The translations under genes and the position numbers were made by a program. A stretch of 64,000 nucleotides of DNA, taken from Monarcha castaneiventris obscurior (lineage: Eukaryota; Chordata; Aves; Passeriformes; Monarchidae). Positions 1 to 15,200 of the stretch are shown one piece after another. The stretch is taken from positions 21,810,001 to 21,874,000 of the forward strand of contig JAMPIT010000059.1 in NCBI GenBank assembly GCA_026261815.1. Direction: 5' to 3'. The notes beneath the pieces were generated by a model. The model saw only the letters and a program-made list of their open reading frames with translations. It did no database searches and was not told the origin of the DNA. Positions within the stretch are counted from its first letter, which is position 1. Each line of letters opens with the position of its first letter.

Positions 1-112
1 GTGCCTCTCTGCACACAGCAACTTCAAGGACTTTGTCATTTTTCCAAACTGAGGAAAGTAGCTGTGTCCATCTGTGCACTAACTCATCTTCTCCCTCTTC
101 TTGCTATTCTAG

Positions 113-205
113 AAACTGGGACTACTGGCACTCATCAATGAGGAGAGCCATTTTCCTCAAGCTACTGACTCCACCTTACTGGAGAAGTTGAATGCCCAGC
201 ATGCT
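113..205 (+). CDS. MYO10: MYO10 coding exon 1 of window: motor domain, relay-helix region
   Basis: 93 nt, 31 codons, phase 0 at both ends. It opens [19 protein letters not shown] and ends in LNAQHA. The [15 protein letters not shown] block is the conserved stretch after the relay helix of myosin heads. Acceptor tattctag at 105-112; donor gtatgt at 206. Confidence 0.93.
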
Positions 206-3200
206 GTATGTGATGTTTTGCTGATATTTTCTGTGCAAATTACGTAGCATCTCTTTGCTTCTGTAGGAATTCATGATTCAAACATATGGGCTCATAGTTC
301 TAGAGGCTTTTTATGGATGTGATCCTACTTCCATGGCAATCCATATAATTTGCTGTCAAGGCTGAGTTGGTTACTGGAAGAACACGTCCTTGTTGCTGTT
401 CAGTTGAAGGTTTCCATTGTGGTGAAATCAGTCAAATTCTGCTCTTAATTAGAACTCTGTCAACCTGCAATAGGCCAGATTATTTAGATCTTCAATTTCC
501 CTTGATTTAATGAAGCATTCACATCATTCAGTGAATTACGTCATTTACTGAAAGTTTGCTGTTTCCTCTGTCCAGGTTAGTGTTACCTTTATTCGTGATC
601 CTAGAATTATTTTTCACGATTTCTGGGATGCAAGCATATCCACTAATCCTCATAACTGCCAGTTTAAGACAGAGCCTTCTCTTTCAAAGTGCCTTTTGTA
701 GATGGTTGTGACAGATGGGGTTCAGGTTTAGTGTAATGCCTTTTTATATACTATAAATCTGTTATTACTGCATGTGAAGCAGCCCAGACTAACAAATCCT
801 ATTATCATTATGAATTGCTTGTTTGCTTTTAGAGCACTAATCTTCCAGGGAGTTTACTGGAAGACAATGGTCTGTTTAGGTATGGGTTGAGAGGATAATA
901 TGACAACCCTTTCCAAATATTTTTCTTTTTTTTCTCCCTCCAATTAGAACAATCCTTTTTATGTAAAACCAAGGGTTGCCGTTCACAACTTTGGAGTGAA
1001 GCACTACGCTGGGGAGGTAATTTCTTTATTTGCTGAAATTATTCCAAGCAGAATTTTCATTAGCTTAATTTTCCCCCAAGGCTGTTCAAAATTAACTAAA
1101 GCACTCTGTTCCCTCAGCACTTTTTACAGTACCTCTCTTGTGAGAGGTGCCTGACTGTTTGGCTTGTTGTTTGAACCAGCTCTGTTTCCTTCTAGGTCCA
1201 GTATGATGTCAGGGGGATCTTGGAGAAGAACAGAGATACTTTCAGAGATGATCTCCTGAACTTGTTACGTGAAAGCAGGTAAGTTTCTGCAATTTTTGTT
1301 AAAGACGTGATACTAAGGGGTGTTGTATCAACTAATTCTGCCAGGATTGATCACCTAATTCTGCTGGGCTCTGAGTATGTTAGATGTTGCATAGCATCAG
1401 ACCTTGATAGACCTGAAATGAGCATAAAATGAAAAAGAGATGAGCATATCATATCACAGAAATGAGCTTATCAGAGCTGCGTGAAAGCAGATCTGACTGC
1501 AATCGGTTCTCTCAAGGTCGGGTTTACCTACATTGTAGAGTGAGTACCTTGTTGCTGTTCAGTCAGAGGGTTCCTAGGGAACTCACTTGCTACTCTGTAA
1601 TGAGTAAGGATGCTGGAAGCTGGTCGTGGTTTTTAATTGTTTCAGAGTGCCTCATAGGCAATGGGCATGTGTGTTTTTTTACTTCACTTTTGTATTTCTG
1701 GCATTCCCTAATTCAATTGAACACTTGCTGCTGGGGACTTCCACAGTGCAAACTGCCATATAGTAATTGCTTCAAGGGGAGAACTTCTGTTAAGGTTTAT
1801 CTGACTGAAAGCCTGAGCTTGGGTGCCTTTGGTACCTACATGTCTCATGTCATTCTGCTGTGTAAGGTCTTAGGGTCCTTACAGTGGTACCTATGAGCTG
1901 GGGCAGTACCACATCCCTTTTTGTAGATGTTTGATTGAGGCTTCAGCACACAAAGCAACAGTAGAAACAGAGGGAGCTGAGCCTGGATTTTGCTGTCTCA
2001 TCTACTGCCCTCCCCTATCCCATCCAGTCACCCTGCCTTGCTGTTTGTAAATCCCTTAAGCCCTTCTGTGCAGGGGAAACAGTTACTAAGCATTTCCCTC
2101 TCTGTGTTATTTGGTCAGGATTTATGACATTTCAGCTGTAACATCTGTCAATTGAAGCATCTAGGTAAAACGAATAAATGAGTTAAACTTGGCTGGGCCT
2201 GGTTTTGCTTTTATACCAACATCTGTGTGGAGCTTGAATTAAAATGTCTGTGTTTCTGTAGAAATGGTAAAAGGAGAGTACCTGACTGATAGAGTAGAAA
2301 ACATCATGCACAGCTGGTATCTAAAGCGAGGCTTACAGGGGTGGCTATTTTCTGTTACATCCCTAACCAGTCTTTGCTCAGGTACAATTCTGGTTTCAGT
2401 CAGCTGGAGTTCTGGTTGAGTGAGTGGAGTAAAATGCAGTAAAGCCTCTAGGACTTTACACTTAATTTCCCTAATGATGTATTTGGAGTGGAGAAGAAAG
2501 AACCTCCTTGTTTTGTTTTTATTTTTAATCTCCTGCATAAATTCTGCAAAGTCAAAATCTATTGTTTATTAAAGACTGGAGAAAATCAATGAGTGAGTTT
2601 TTGATGGAGAAGCTTCTTGCTAAGAGACAGTGCTTTCTTTGCATTCTACAGTGGTGAACCTCATAGTCTGTTAAGGTACACTTCAGAAATGCTGTTTTTC
2701 TTTTCCATTTCAGTCTTGATTTCATCTATGATCTATTTGAACATGTTTCAAGTCGCAACAATCAGGACACTCTTAAATGTGGAAGCAAGCACCGAAAACC
2801 CACTGTTAGTCTCCAGTTCAAGGTTAGTTAATGTGTCATCTCTGCTCTGTAGCTAATCAGTGATAGACAAACCCTGGGCAGTAAAGAGCAGGTGCAGGTT
2901 GGAAGAGGCAAAACTTGAGCATGAAAGCATTTCTGTCTCTTCTATGACGCTGCTAATTAATCAATTGACCATCCTGGGTAGTTTCAAGTAGACACTGACC
3001 TTTGCATCACACCATCCCCACAAAACTGTTGCATTCCCCACTTGCTTATTTGTCCTTATTTTAAAGCTCATCTGTGAAGGTGATCTCTCTTGTCCTGGTT
3101 TTTCTTTATAACCTAGATCCAACCACAAAATCCCACAATGCCTTACAGCAGTGCCTGTATGCTAAGAAAATAAGTGCTGAATAAATACCTCATTAAGGTG

Positions 3201-6200
3201 TTGCCTTGCTTTAACTTAAAGTTTGGAAGGCATTCTTGTTAAACACCTTTTTATGAGGCTTTATAGCCTCTCATCAGAAATGGCACCAAATTGAAATCTA
3301 GCATAAAATCTATCTGCAAATTATTTAAAAGGGAAAGATTGGCATGAAACATCTCCTAAATTGCATGAGTACAAGTCTGGATTAGTTGCCTTTCATTTTG
3401 TTTGAATTAATATACATTTGCAGAGTTCATTCACTTTTTTAAAAAAGAGCAGACTCAAACCCCTTAAGGGCAGATTTTATCCTAATAGACTATTGGTAAG
3501 TGTTGGACAGAACAGCAAGGAGTATATGCTGGGGCACACACAATGTCTTTTATTAAAAAACACTAATGTTTTTTGAGACAGCTTGCTTTGTGCTACCATA
3601 ACTCATCTTAGAAGTACACATTTCTTGTCATGAGATGGTGTTATTTGCTAGTTCTCTGGGGTAGCAGAAGGTACTGTTTTCTCTTAGTCATTTGTATATG
3701 TGCAAAGTAGACCTTTAAGATGTTAACCTTACAAAAACAGACCATATTTTTGCACCCATTTGGCAAGGTAGAACAAAGTGTAGAATTCCTTCTGTTCTCT
3801 GTCCGGGGCCCTGGAAAACATAAGGGTGATAAAACATGAAATCAAAACATTATTGCCTCTTATCTAATGCTGCAGTAACTGACCATTAACCAGCTGGGCT
3901 GCTTTACAAGAGGTTGACCTTCAAATCATGCCTTCCCCAGAGAATTAGGTTGGGTGTTTTTTACATGTTTTAAAGCCTCACAGGGATTAGTCCATCTTAT
4001 TTCAACTGAAGATAAGAACTTTGCCTTCACAGTTTTATTCTCATGATAAATTGGTTGACTCTTCTTTTCATTTGATGACCTGCCTAATGCAGGCCTGGGG
4101 GTGCAGGCAGAGTAGCAGAGTTGAGATACCATCTGTTTCAGCCTGCTGATTACAGCAGGGCAAACTCCAGATGAGCTCATCACCTGACAGTGACTTAGAG
4201 GCTTGCAGCGCTGTGCAGAATCTGGCTGGCTGTACCACAGGTGGAAGTGAAAGTAGTTTAAATCATTTTTGTTTAGACTGATCGACTTTTCCAATCTCTG
4301 TAAGTAGGAGCCTGGAATGAGAGAATTGTCCACAGATGTAATGTTCACATGGGTTTAATATGGACAAAGCCTTTACTCTTCAAAGCTGTCAGTATTTGTC
4401 TTTACACAAAGATTTTTGTCTTTGTATGTTCTGTTTAACGTTTGCTGCCTGACTCCCTGGTCCGTAGGCTGGCAAAGGCAAGCGAACCAAGAACTATCAT
4501 TAATGTTCCCCATCATTTCACCATTTGCTCCCTTTGCCCTGCTCCAGCTCCTGTGCACAGCCATAACTCTGCCTGCTGCCTTTATCACTGCATGCTCCAT
4601 CACCAAGTAAGTGCTTGGTCTGCAGATTAAAGCAAGAATTTGTTATAACAGACTGACACTGACAGTTTTGCTCCAAGACATATGGCAGGACACACAGTGG
4701 TGCTCCTTTAAAAGGTGCACTTTCTGTCTCCTTGGCAGCCTGCTTTGTATTCTCTCTGCTGCCTGGCACAAAGTGCCACCTTTGAGGGGTGTAACATTAA
4801 CATTGCTAACTTTGTGGGCTCTTCAGAGCCTGAGCTCCTCTCCTGTACAATCATTTTTATCTCTTCAAAGTAAATGCAAGACTTTGGTTGAAAAAGATTC
4901 ATCATACTTAATGATACAGAATGAGGCAAGTTGGAATAAGATACGGAATGATGGCTCAGGCGGGGAAGGGGCGGATGTGTAATTAAAGTAATAATCATAA
5001 AAGGACTGAGGGATTTTGTGATTTTTATCTCCAGGCTGAGGTTCAGACAACTGATAGTCTAATGTGCATTGGATCATTCAGAGTTCTAAAGCTAGGAAAA
5101 AACCTGTTTTCTTCAGGGAAGATGGAAAATTAGTGGGTTTGGGGTGGTTGAAATGAAAACAGGAAATCTGAGTTGAATTTTACCATAGACCCCTTATCCT
5201 TCCTTTTGACTTGTTCAAGTTTAGCAGTTTGGGAATGTGGATCCTAAGTCTTAAGCAGTCATTTGAAAGATCCCTGAAACAGCAATTTGGTGTTTCCTTG
5301 TGAACAGTTTTCTTTGTATCAATCTGTGACTTGTTCATTGTAAAACAGTGATGCCAGTTTTGATCAGAAGAGCCAGTGGAAGAAACAAACACCCACATAT
5401 TGACCCCGTCTGTTTGGAAGCAAGAGCTTCCATGGTGCAGTAACTTCTGGTGTGCACCACTAGGTGTTGTAGTTAGATGCTGTCTGCAGTGCTGAGCTGC
5501 AGGAGCTCTTGTCCAGGGTTATGTTGCTTGGACAAAAATCCAGCTTGTGAAGTGCTGTCTTCTCTGTACCTGTGTTTCAGGAATCACTTCATTCTTTAAT
5601 GGCAACGCTGAGTTCTTCAAATCCTTTCTTTGTTCGATGCATCAAACCCAATGGGCAGAAGGTAAGATTTTAAATAGTGTCCATCTTTTCTGTGTATCTC
5701 AGGCCTAATCTTTTGCTGCCTGTCTGGTTATTTACCACTGTGTGAAGCAGACCATTCTTCACTGATTTTATAGAAGGCTCTGCAAGGGGAAGGCACTGGG
5801 AAGGGGTTTGGAATTTATTTTGTTTCATCCGTGGCCTATGTACCTCTTTAATAGTCATTGCTCACAACTCTGATAAATGACTGGTTCTAAGGATGGTTAT
5901 AAACAGAAGGTAGAAGGCTGCACTTCTCGTGTGACAGCTCTGTGAGACCCTTTTCAGGCAGAAAATAACAAAATTGCAAAGTTTGTTTTAAGTCACTAGA
6001 GGTAGTGATTCACATGCATATAGCAAAACTGGTGTGAATGACTGTCATCAGACTCTTAGTTGTTCAATTTATGAAGATACCTAGATTTGGACATGCTGGA
6101 TGTTTTGTTCTGTTACACAATTTTGTTTTTAAAACAGGCTTGGAGACTAAGGCTTACCATATCAGTTTGTCTTTTGAGGTACAGATAATGAAAGGCATTG

Positions 6201-9200
6201 TCAAGATTTGCCTAAATATGTTGGAGGGCTCTCTAGAAATGAAGTGGTAATGGCACAGTAGTCATTGAAATTAATATTGTTAGTCTGCTTCTGATATCCT
6301 GGGGTTTTGCACATCTGTTTTGGGCATAATAGACTGTTATTCAGGCATGGTCTGCTTTTGTCAAAAATATAACAGGCAGAGGTGCTGGAGAATCTGATTT
6401 ATGGTTATCACATGGCAACTCAGAGACTGGTGACTTAACTATAAATCCATATTACCATGTTCCATTTTTCTGGGCTGTCTGGTTAATCAGGATGCTAACA
6501 AAACAAATGTGTAGCTTTCATTGTAGGTTTTAGTGCTCCCTGGACAGTACATCCTTGACTTTACATGTTTTCAGTTGCTGACTGTTAACTCTACTTTTGC
6601 ACTATTTGTGATGTGCCAAATAACATGCAGATTTTGGGCACCTTAGCAAGAGGGAGCAGCCTGGAAGCAAATAATAACTACTTTCTGTGTCTTGAGGTGT
6701 TTGGTCCTCTGAGATGTGAAGCCACCAGGTAGCTGAACCCACACGGATGACAGAGCCTTGGCGAGTAGCTGGGGCTTGTGAGCTTGTGTGTTTAGCAAAG
6801 TTCCTGATCAGGGAAGGAGGGCAGTTTTAAAAGGCTTGTTTCCTTCCCTGCTCCTGTTTCTGTCTGGAAGCCCCATGACCCTTATAAAGCCTGCCTGATG
6901 CCCCTGGAGTAGAAGGACAAACCTGTGAGAAACACAGGTTTTCCTTATCCGTCCTTTTGTACCTGACTAATAAGGCTCATCTCCACAGTAGCAAAGTTAC
7001 AAGGATTTGCCATGATTGATGGAAGAAGCAGGCACTTGTTGAATTTCCATAGCAAGGAAAACACTGAGTTCCCACTCCTATGTTCCTTGTTCTTCCAGTC
7101 TTTTCCCACTGAAATGCTTCATTACTGACAAACTTGGCATGTGTTACTGTATCTCCGCATATATTTCACTACCATTAAAACACAGTTCTCACAGAATTAG
7201 CAGCTGTGCAAGGAGGAGAATCTTGAGACAACCTCAATCTCAGGGGACCACCTGTAATTGCAGGAGTGCATGCAGAATAGATTGGGACATTTCTGTAGAA
7301 AGTCCTTGTCAATGTACATATAAATCTCACTGGAATCATATACAAAAATGTTTCTACTTGTTTTCCATTTACCTTTATTTGATTGCAAATTTGGCTTGAG
7401 TCAATGGCTTTACTAAATAAGAAATACTGTTTGAAGAACAAGAGTCATGTGTCAGAGTTTCTCCAGTGTAGCTGACTCAGTTGAAGACTTGACTGAAAAT
7501 GAGAAGGAAAGCCATATGTAATGCTTGTCAATGGCATTCTTCATCCAGGGAAGTGTTATCAAAATGCACTTTTGGGATTCACTGTTGGAAGTTTTGCCTG
7601 CTGTGCGCTGCTCTCTGTCCCTCACTCCACTTTGTACAGACAGTGATTTTTAGTGCTGACCCTGTGATGTTGTTGGTGTCTCTCCTCCTGCAGCAGCGCA
7701 GGTACCGGAGCAGGCACAAGAACAACATTTGACTGCTGTATACCTTTGCTGGATTCTGTAGGTGCACATCACATTGAGCAGTTTGTGGTTTATCCTCTCA
7801 TACAACTTTTTGCTTCTTTTCAGTTAGACAAAGGAACATAAGGTGACTCAGTTTGCACAGCTGTGAACCAGCACAGCTCAGAGACACATGAGCTGTGCAT
7901 GGACTACCAGGAATCACCACATCCATGACTCGCTGTGCAGGGCTGGTTAGAAAAAAAACTGAAACATTCAGATGAGCCTCTGAAGTGGACTTACTCAGAT
8001 GAAAAGAAAGTAAAGGTCTTCACTGAGCAGTTTCCTCTGTGTTTTCCATCTGCAGTCATGGTGATATGGAATGATAAATGTCACTTGGAAAGTACTTAAA
8101 CAGTGCTTGCCACTAATACCTAACTATGTGGAAGAAAGGGGTGCTTTATTGCTTTTTCAAATTACACGGCATTAAAGGAGAGCTGGACCAGGGAGGTTCA
8201 TCAAGGAAACAGCTGAAGTTGTTTGTTGGGAGGAAAGCCTCTCCACGTGCTTGTTCCTCTCTGGATGGGGTACAAATAAGGGACACACTTATTGGTGAAC
8301 ATCCTTTGTAACTGGAGGGGAGGAGCTGGGGGACTTAAGAAGTGTGTTTGAATTCTGTAGGCGAATGAAGTTAAGCAAATAGAAGTCAAATTCAAGCCTT
8401 TGAAAAGCAGAATGTATAGCAGACTATTTCTCTGTTCTTCTAGATATGGAAGCGTATTCATGTTGGTAGCAGATGTGATAATTTACACTAATTATTTGAT
8501 TGTTTTAATTTTTCAAAAGTTCGGTTTTTAAATATGTTGCAGTGGCAAGCAAAAACAATTCAGCATAAGCAGTAAACCATTGAACATTTACATATGAAAG
8601 CAGGTTCTACACTCATTAGTGCAATTTCCTAAAGGGAGCGCACGGAGTATGTGACCTTTTGTCACAAGACATTTCGGCAGGCAGGCCTCAGACAGAAGGA
8701 CAGAGGACCCATTAATCTTTGGGAGACCCCGAACAATCAGGGTATCTGTTTTCACAATTTCCAATCTGTTCTGAACTATCCATAACATGGAAACTTTTCC
8801 ACTTGGTATGCTTAATGAGTATTTTCTGCTAACGAAGTGTCTTTCTCCTCAGCTCCCCTTATCTTCACTGCAGCTGGCAGAACTATATATCATTTCATCC
8901 CTTTGAACTTTGGCACATCTTTCTCTGTTTCTTGGTTTCATGTTTCTTTTTCTGTCTCCTGTTCTATTTGATAATGATTCCTCCCTGCAACCTTGCCTTT
9001 TCTGATCTCTGTCTCCTTTTCTTCGTGTACCTTAAATTAAAAAGTAAATACCATGACAAAAAAACCCAACAACAACAAAATCAAACCAACAACAAAAAAA
9101 AGACTGTCTTTTTAAAACAAGCTGCAGCCATTGCTACAATCATCAGCTGAATGTTTCTTCCAGCTTGCTGCTATTAATAAAGTTGCTAAACCTTCGTGCC

Positions 9201-12200
9201 ATTCAGGAGACAGATCAGAGTAAATTTAAGACCTAAACTTCCTATTCAAGCTGTTTCAGAGGCAGAAATTTTCCTGTTGCCCAGAAGCAGCCAGCGTTGG
9301 GAAGCCTGGCTCAAGGGCTTTCTCAAGTTCCCTTTTCCATTAGGATATTTCTTGAAAATACATTGGCATAATCTCCAGTGGCACAGTACTGGTATAATCA
9401 TAGCAAGTGGCCCCCCCTCAAGCCTCTGCAGGGCCTCAGCTGTGCTGGTCTCTCAAAACCTCAGTTACTACAGCCTGTTTTTGTAATTCCCTGCTCTTGA
9501 GACTTCAGCAAGTTCAGATGTGGCTGTTCTCTCCAGCACGTAAATAGGTGCATGCATTTCCCTTTGGTTACAGATCTAAGGCCAGCTTGGCCCTGACAGA
9601 CAAAATCCTGGCTTAATTAGAGTTCATGAAGTATTTGATGTGGACAAAAATTTCACTTTTTACATTGTTTTGATAAGACACTTGTGCTGATGTGTGCCAC
9701 CAGGCAACAGGGTTGTAGGGTCTCTCCTCACCTCCCTGTCCACTCATTTACTGTCTGTCTCACCCCTCTGTTGTAGTGATAGTCTTGTCACTGGCAGGAT
9801 AAAAGCCGCCTTCTCTCAGAGCTTGTGATCTCTAAAGGGACCATTCTGTTTCTCTTCAGGTTTTTACATTAACTTTTTTTTAATCTTAAAATTTAATTAG
9901 GTCAGGTAAATAAGTGAGACAAAATTAAACCTGTATTTTAAACCTACTGCAGGGTAGGGGCTACAGGGAGCAACAGGAAAAATGAAACTGGTAATAACTT
10001 TGCAGTTCAAAGGAAGACTAGTAGAAAAAAATTCTGTAATAGATTCTTTGAGGTCTACTGGTTCTTAGAGTCCTGTCATGCCCCGTATTCATTCTGGGAC
10101 AATTAGTATCAAGGCAATAAGATTGTTAACATTGCTTCTGGGGACAGAGCCATTTGAAGGCATCAAGGTATAGCTATTGGCATCTGCAGTGTACTTGGAG
10201 GCATAGGTCATTAATGGCCATGAGACGCCCTGGAATGGCAAGCAGTGTGTCCTCCAATATGAAATAAGATACAAACCTATTTTGTTTGGCACCTGAATGA
10301 AAGTTGTGTTCTTAAAATAGCTCTGAATCATTTCAAATGTAAGTGTAGCATGATACCAACCTAAACACCAGGTAGAAGTACAGCTCAGGAATGCAGAGCA
10401 AAGGAGCAGTGATAGCAGAGCTTGACCCCATCTGCAAGGGTGATTGTGTGCAGGGTGTGGAGCAGGTACAAGTGCAGGGAGCGCAGTAGGTGAGCTGGTT
10501 GTCAAGCTGGAATTGCAGTTTTGTCATATTGAGACTTGACTGTATGAATTACTGGGTTTGCCTTCTAGGGAGATTTTTTTTTGCAGAAATATGGATAAGA
10601 AGAGTGGAAGTCTAATGGTACTGCATTGAGAACAGCACTGACACATAACCTTGAAAGATTCAGAGAGACAAACTCTGAACTTCAAGGATAGTCTACTGTA
10701 CCTGAGGCTCAGGATTGCTAAGCATCTGCATAACTTTACTTTCAGAGGTCTTTATTTTTAAAAAATTACCCTTAATAAGGTGGTCTAGTTCCAAACTTCT
10801 ATGCCCATCCTACTGGAGTTGTATACCAAGCATTTGCTTTATACAGTAACATTCAGCAGACTCTGGGTCTCCTTAGAGGGGAGCAGATGCCTTTGTGAGT
10901 TTTTAAAGATGCTGAGCCTAGCAGTTAAAAGCTAGAAAGTGTTAGGTCCTAAATGGAGGTGTCTCTATGGTTTAGTCAGTGGCTGAGCCCTGGGGTGGCT
11001 CTTCTGCAGCAAAGCTACAGTGGTATCTGGTACTGGGAGCTAGCAGATCACAGGGTAAATTTGACTTGCTGTCCCTAAGAAAAAGGTAATAGATAGCCTG
11101 ATCATGTTAATAGTTACTCTGTCATAATTTGAAAGTAAAGAGAATAGATAATATAGCCCAGGTGGAGCTGCTGGGGATGTGTGGTAGAAAGTTATGATCT
11201 AGCAGTATTCATTTACAGCTGTATAAGCAGCTCATATATTAGAGATCCTTTTTGCCTTTCTTAAAAATCTCTCTTTGATCTCAGTTGTTCTCAATAAATA
11301 CTTGGTTTAAGAAGGCTTTCTGGCTGCCAATTACTGCAGTCATTGTTTCTGGAGGAAACAGAGCCACAGACTCTGAGCACAGATTGGTCTTGTTCGGGCA
11401 GCCTGGGTCAGACTCAGGGAGCTGCTTCTCAGGCTCATTGTTTAGGAGGAAAGCAGCCATTTCCCAAAAACACAGCACGTTGGCCTGATCTCACAGGTTA
11501 ACAAGTGCATGGGGCCCATTGCAAACTGTTTATCCTTAGCCCTTTAACTAGTTCCTAAGGCTTTATTATTCACAACCAGGAAGGCACAGTCGGAAGGTGT
11601 GGTGTCGTGCCTGGCCAACGCCACTTAATTCAGCTGCCTGGATCTTGTCGCCTTGGGTTTTGCAGAATTACACAGCTTCAAATCAAGACTTGTGGAGTAT
11701 GTCCCAGCTGCATCATTTTCTGACACATCACTTGAGTAATCAGGTCAGGCACTGGAAGATTCACTCCTTAGGTAAAAGTGATAAGGAGAGTGGGTGTGAG
11801 GAAAGCAGGGAGCTCCTGCTCACCGAGTGCTGGCAGTAATGTTACATGTGAATCTGAATCCCTGTCTGAAAGAACAAGATGATTCCTGCAAGGTGTTCTG
11901 TGCTACATGTAAGCCATGCCTCTCTTCAGTGTCCTCTCTGAAAGATCACTCCCATCACTGCTGTGGTGCAGCCTGTTGTTTATGCTGCCTGAGAGCCACT
12001 GGGTTGTCCCTTTGTCCCCATCTCAGAGTGTCCCTGCTTGCTGGGCTGAAGTAGGTCATTCCCCTCTCAGGCACTCACCCAGACAGGCATGTTCTTCTTC
12101 CTCATCAAGGTTTGTTGTTTGCTAAGCAGGGCTGACGAGGCATTCCTTTGCTAAGTGTATTAGGGTTTGTCTTTCAGTGTCCGTGGTTAAGGAGTTTAAA

Positions 12201-15200
12201 ATTGAGCTGTTTAAGGCTAGGGACTGAGAGCTGAGATGGGATGCTGCAGGCAAGGGAGCAGACACTCTGCTGTAAAGGTTGCATCCAACTCCAGGCAGAG
12301 CAGGTAACCAGAGTTTTGCATGATTTGCAGCACGTACCATTTGGTAGGACTGTGTCCACAAGTGGTAGGAGCAACTTTTGGATCTTGGAGAGCAACCATG
12401 GCAGTATGTAAGCAGGATGGAGGGACACATGGGGAGCAATTGCTGCTTCGGGAGGGACTTGGAAGGAGGTGGCCAGAGTACCAGAACAATTCTGTGCCTG
12501 GGGATGGGATATTTTTAATGGGCAGCATTTGCTGTGTAGTTCAGTGTAATATCTAGAAGTGAGAAAGATTATGACTGCTGCAGCAACTGATCTGCCAGCA
12601 GCAGAGGTTCTTACTGCCTGCAGCTGACTTCAGGCACTACAATATATCTGCATGTTGTGCCACCTGATGAATTTTTTTGTGATTTATGAAATCCTTTATC
12701 TGTGACTGTGTGGCCTGGATATGCATTCAGGGAACTGGAACTACTGATCCCAAGTCTGAAGTATTTGCTTTTTTAAATACCAGCAAAGAACTTGGCTTTT
12801 CTTCCTTCTTGTGCTCTCTACCAAGCATTTGAATTGCAAACATTGTCATGCAAATGTATGCCTTGAAAAAGTGTGTACTTCATCAAGCTCTGGAAGTTTT
12901 CTTCTTTAACTACTACTGCAAAAAAAGTCCCTCCATCTCTAGATGGCAATTTACATTCAAATCCTGTTTGCTGTGTTCTCATGGTAACTACTCCAAGGGG
13001 ACATGCACAGTCCATGATAAATAGACATCCTTAGAGCTCCAAAAGCATCACTGGGGTACAGAGTCTTGTTCTATAGCAAAAACTTTAAAGTTCACAAGTC
13101 TCTTCCTTGCTAAACTATGTCTTAGGGCAATTTGTGCATTTTATCTCTTAAGGTTTAGGAATTTGTTGGCTGTGAAATATATTTACATTCCTGCTGCCTA
13201 TAAGGTGAGATTAGCCCTCGTGTCCTGTTAGTCAGGAATATCTTCAGTGATTGCTGTAGAGCCAGCCCTCGCTAGGCTTGACTTCCTTTGAGTAGCAGCA
13301 GGAATGAATTAAGCAAGTACAGCCAAAGATATCACATGAAAGACTTGAAATACCAGTGAGCTGAAGAAAGCTCTGTTCTGTGTGTGTCTGTGTGTGTGCG
13401 TAGCTGCAACTGCTAAAGATTCAGTTTTTCACAATGGACGAACGCTGAAGGGGGAAAACGTCTTAAAAGGTAAGGGGTTTAATTCATGCAGGTTGTGAAA
13501 TTATTTTAATCGTGCATACTTGAAGCTGCAGTGGACTTGTAGAAAAAGGATTGAAAGTGCCTGGAGTTTGGCTGAGCAAGCCATACTGGAAATGTTTCTG
13601 GGGCTGTATTTTCTTTTAAAGAGGGTAAACGCCTGCAGAATCAAGTTTATTAAAAAAGAACTAAATTTACTGGTCAAATCATATTTTCAAACACCAGGAG
13701 AGCTTTGCTGCCAAGCAGTCTGCTTTAATAAATCACACTTTGTTTGGAAGCTAAAGGGGTGATTGTTTGCAGAGCTGGGAAAAAGTCGGCAGAAGTAGAG
13801 CTGTGTGCAGAGGGGGGAAGACCTCTGTTGTAGTGATGGGCTGCTTTCTGTTGATCAGTCTGTAGTGTAGATTGAGGGAAACCAGCTATGTGAAGTTAAG
13901 GATTATAGTATTCCTGCCATTTATTAAGGCATAAGGCATGTATATTTGCATTGATTACATAGGAAAGCGATGCTGGGGACAAGTGTGTTCAGGGTGGGGG
14001 GAGTCCAGCAAGGTGTCTTCAGAACCCAGAAGTCTAAATTAATTTCATAGTTTTACTGAAGAAACTTGATGGGGCACATTTGAAACAGTAATTTTCTTCC
14101 ATAGAAATACAGGAAATGGAATATGCCTGGAAAAAAATTGATTGCAGTAGTAATGGAAAGGACAGCATAGCAGTTGGTATATTTTGAAATTCTTTGCTCT
14201 GTCAGCTCTCCCTTCTGTCCCCAATGAAATAACCCTCTAACACAGCAGGTAAAATAGTGCTGTTTACTGCTGGTTGTCTTTGCTTCTGAGATCTGCACTT
14301 TGTGTCTTGCTTTCCCACTTAAAGTGCTTGTCTCTGCAAACATTAGAATTCAGCCACAGGGTAGAAAATTAGGATAAAATTGCTTGAGAGAACCTGTTAT
14401 AAAGGGAATGGGTTTGATCCTGCATCACTGAAGTCTATGGGAGTTTTATTCTGGTCTCAAGAAGTGCAGCTGTAGATTTGCCTTGCAAATCTAGATGGAG
14501 GATATATGATCTGATTAAGTGCCTATGGGACCAGGAAACTGAGTTGCCATAACTTGTAGTTGTTCTTCTCTGATCGATATTAAAATATGTCCTTTTAAAC
14601 CCCAAGTGGTAGCAGTGGTAGGTCAGAATGTAGCTAGTTTTGTTGTGTTCACATTAATGATATGTATTCAGTATTTCGTTTGCTAAATCTGCTTAGTTTC
14701 AAAAAAGATAAGATTTATTTTGTTTCTATTTTGGCTTATTCAAAAAAATGTATTTACAGCCTGTAACAGAAATGAAAGCATAACAAATGGATGGATTGAT
14801 TACTGATAGGAATTATCTGAAAGTTAGAGTGCTGTCCCAACTAATCACATCTTTGTCAAAGCTACACTCAGAACACAAAATCTGTGTCAAGAGCAGAAGT
14901 TAATGTTGTTTAAGAGTAGAACTTGGATAAGTCACTAAACCTTTTTCCCTTGGACTGTATCTATCTGTTTATATATATATATGACTTTTCTTAATTTAGT
15001 CACAGGATGCAGCAAAGGCTTCAGGAGGGAAACCTCACTATGAGGCATTTGTAAGGACTAAGTACACTTCAGAACATCTGGTTCAACAGATTAAACACAA
15101 AATGCTTGCTGAAAGCACATCAAAGCATTTTGTGTTTGTTGTCTTACACTCAGAATTTACCGTTCCTGGTGGGTTTAGGCAGTTTATACATCTCAGTAGC

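Noticed and set aside
4468..4606. Exon-like block with a GTAAGT donor in the intron before exon 5
   Set aside because: Acceptor context (ctggtccgtag) is weak, and inclusion would hit TAA after 11 codons.
15093..15137. Hairpin as a microRNA precursor
   Set aside because: Stem is only 15 bp with no flanking lower stem; kept as an inverted repeat rather than an RNA gene.
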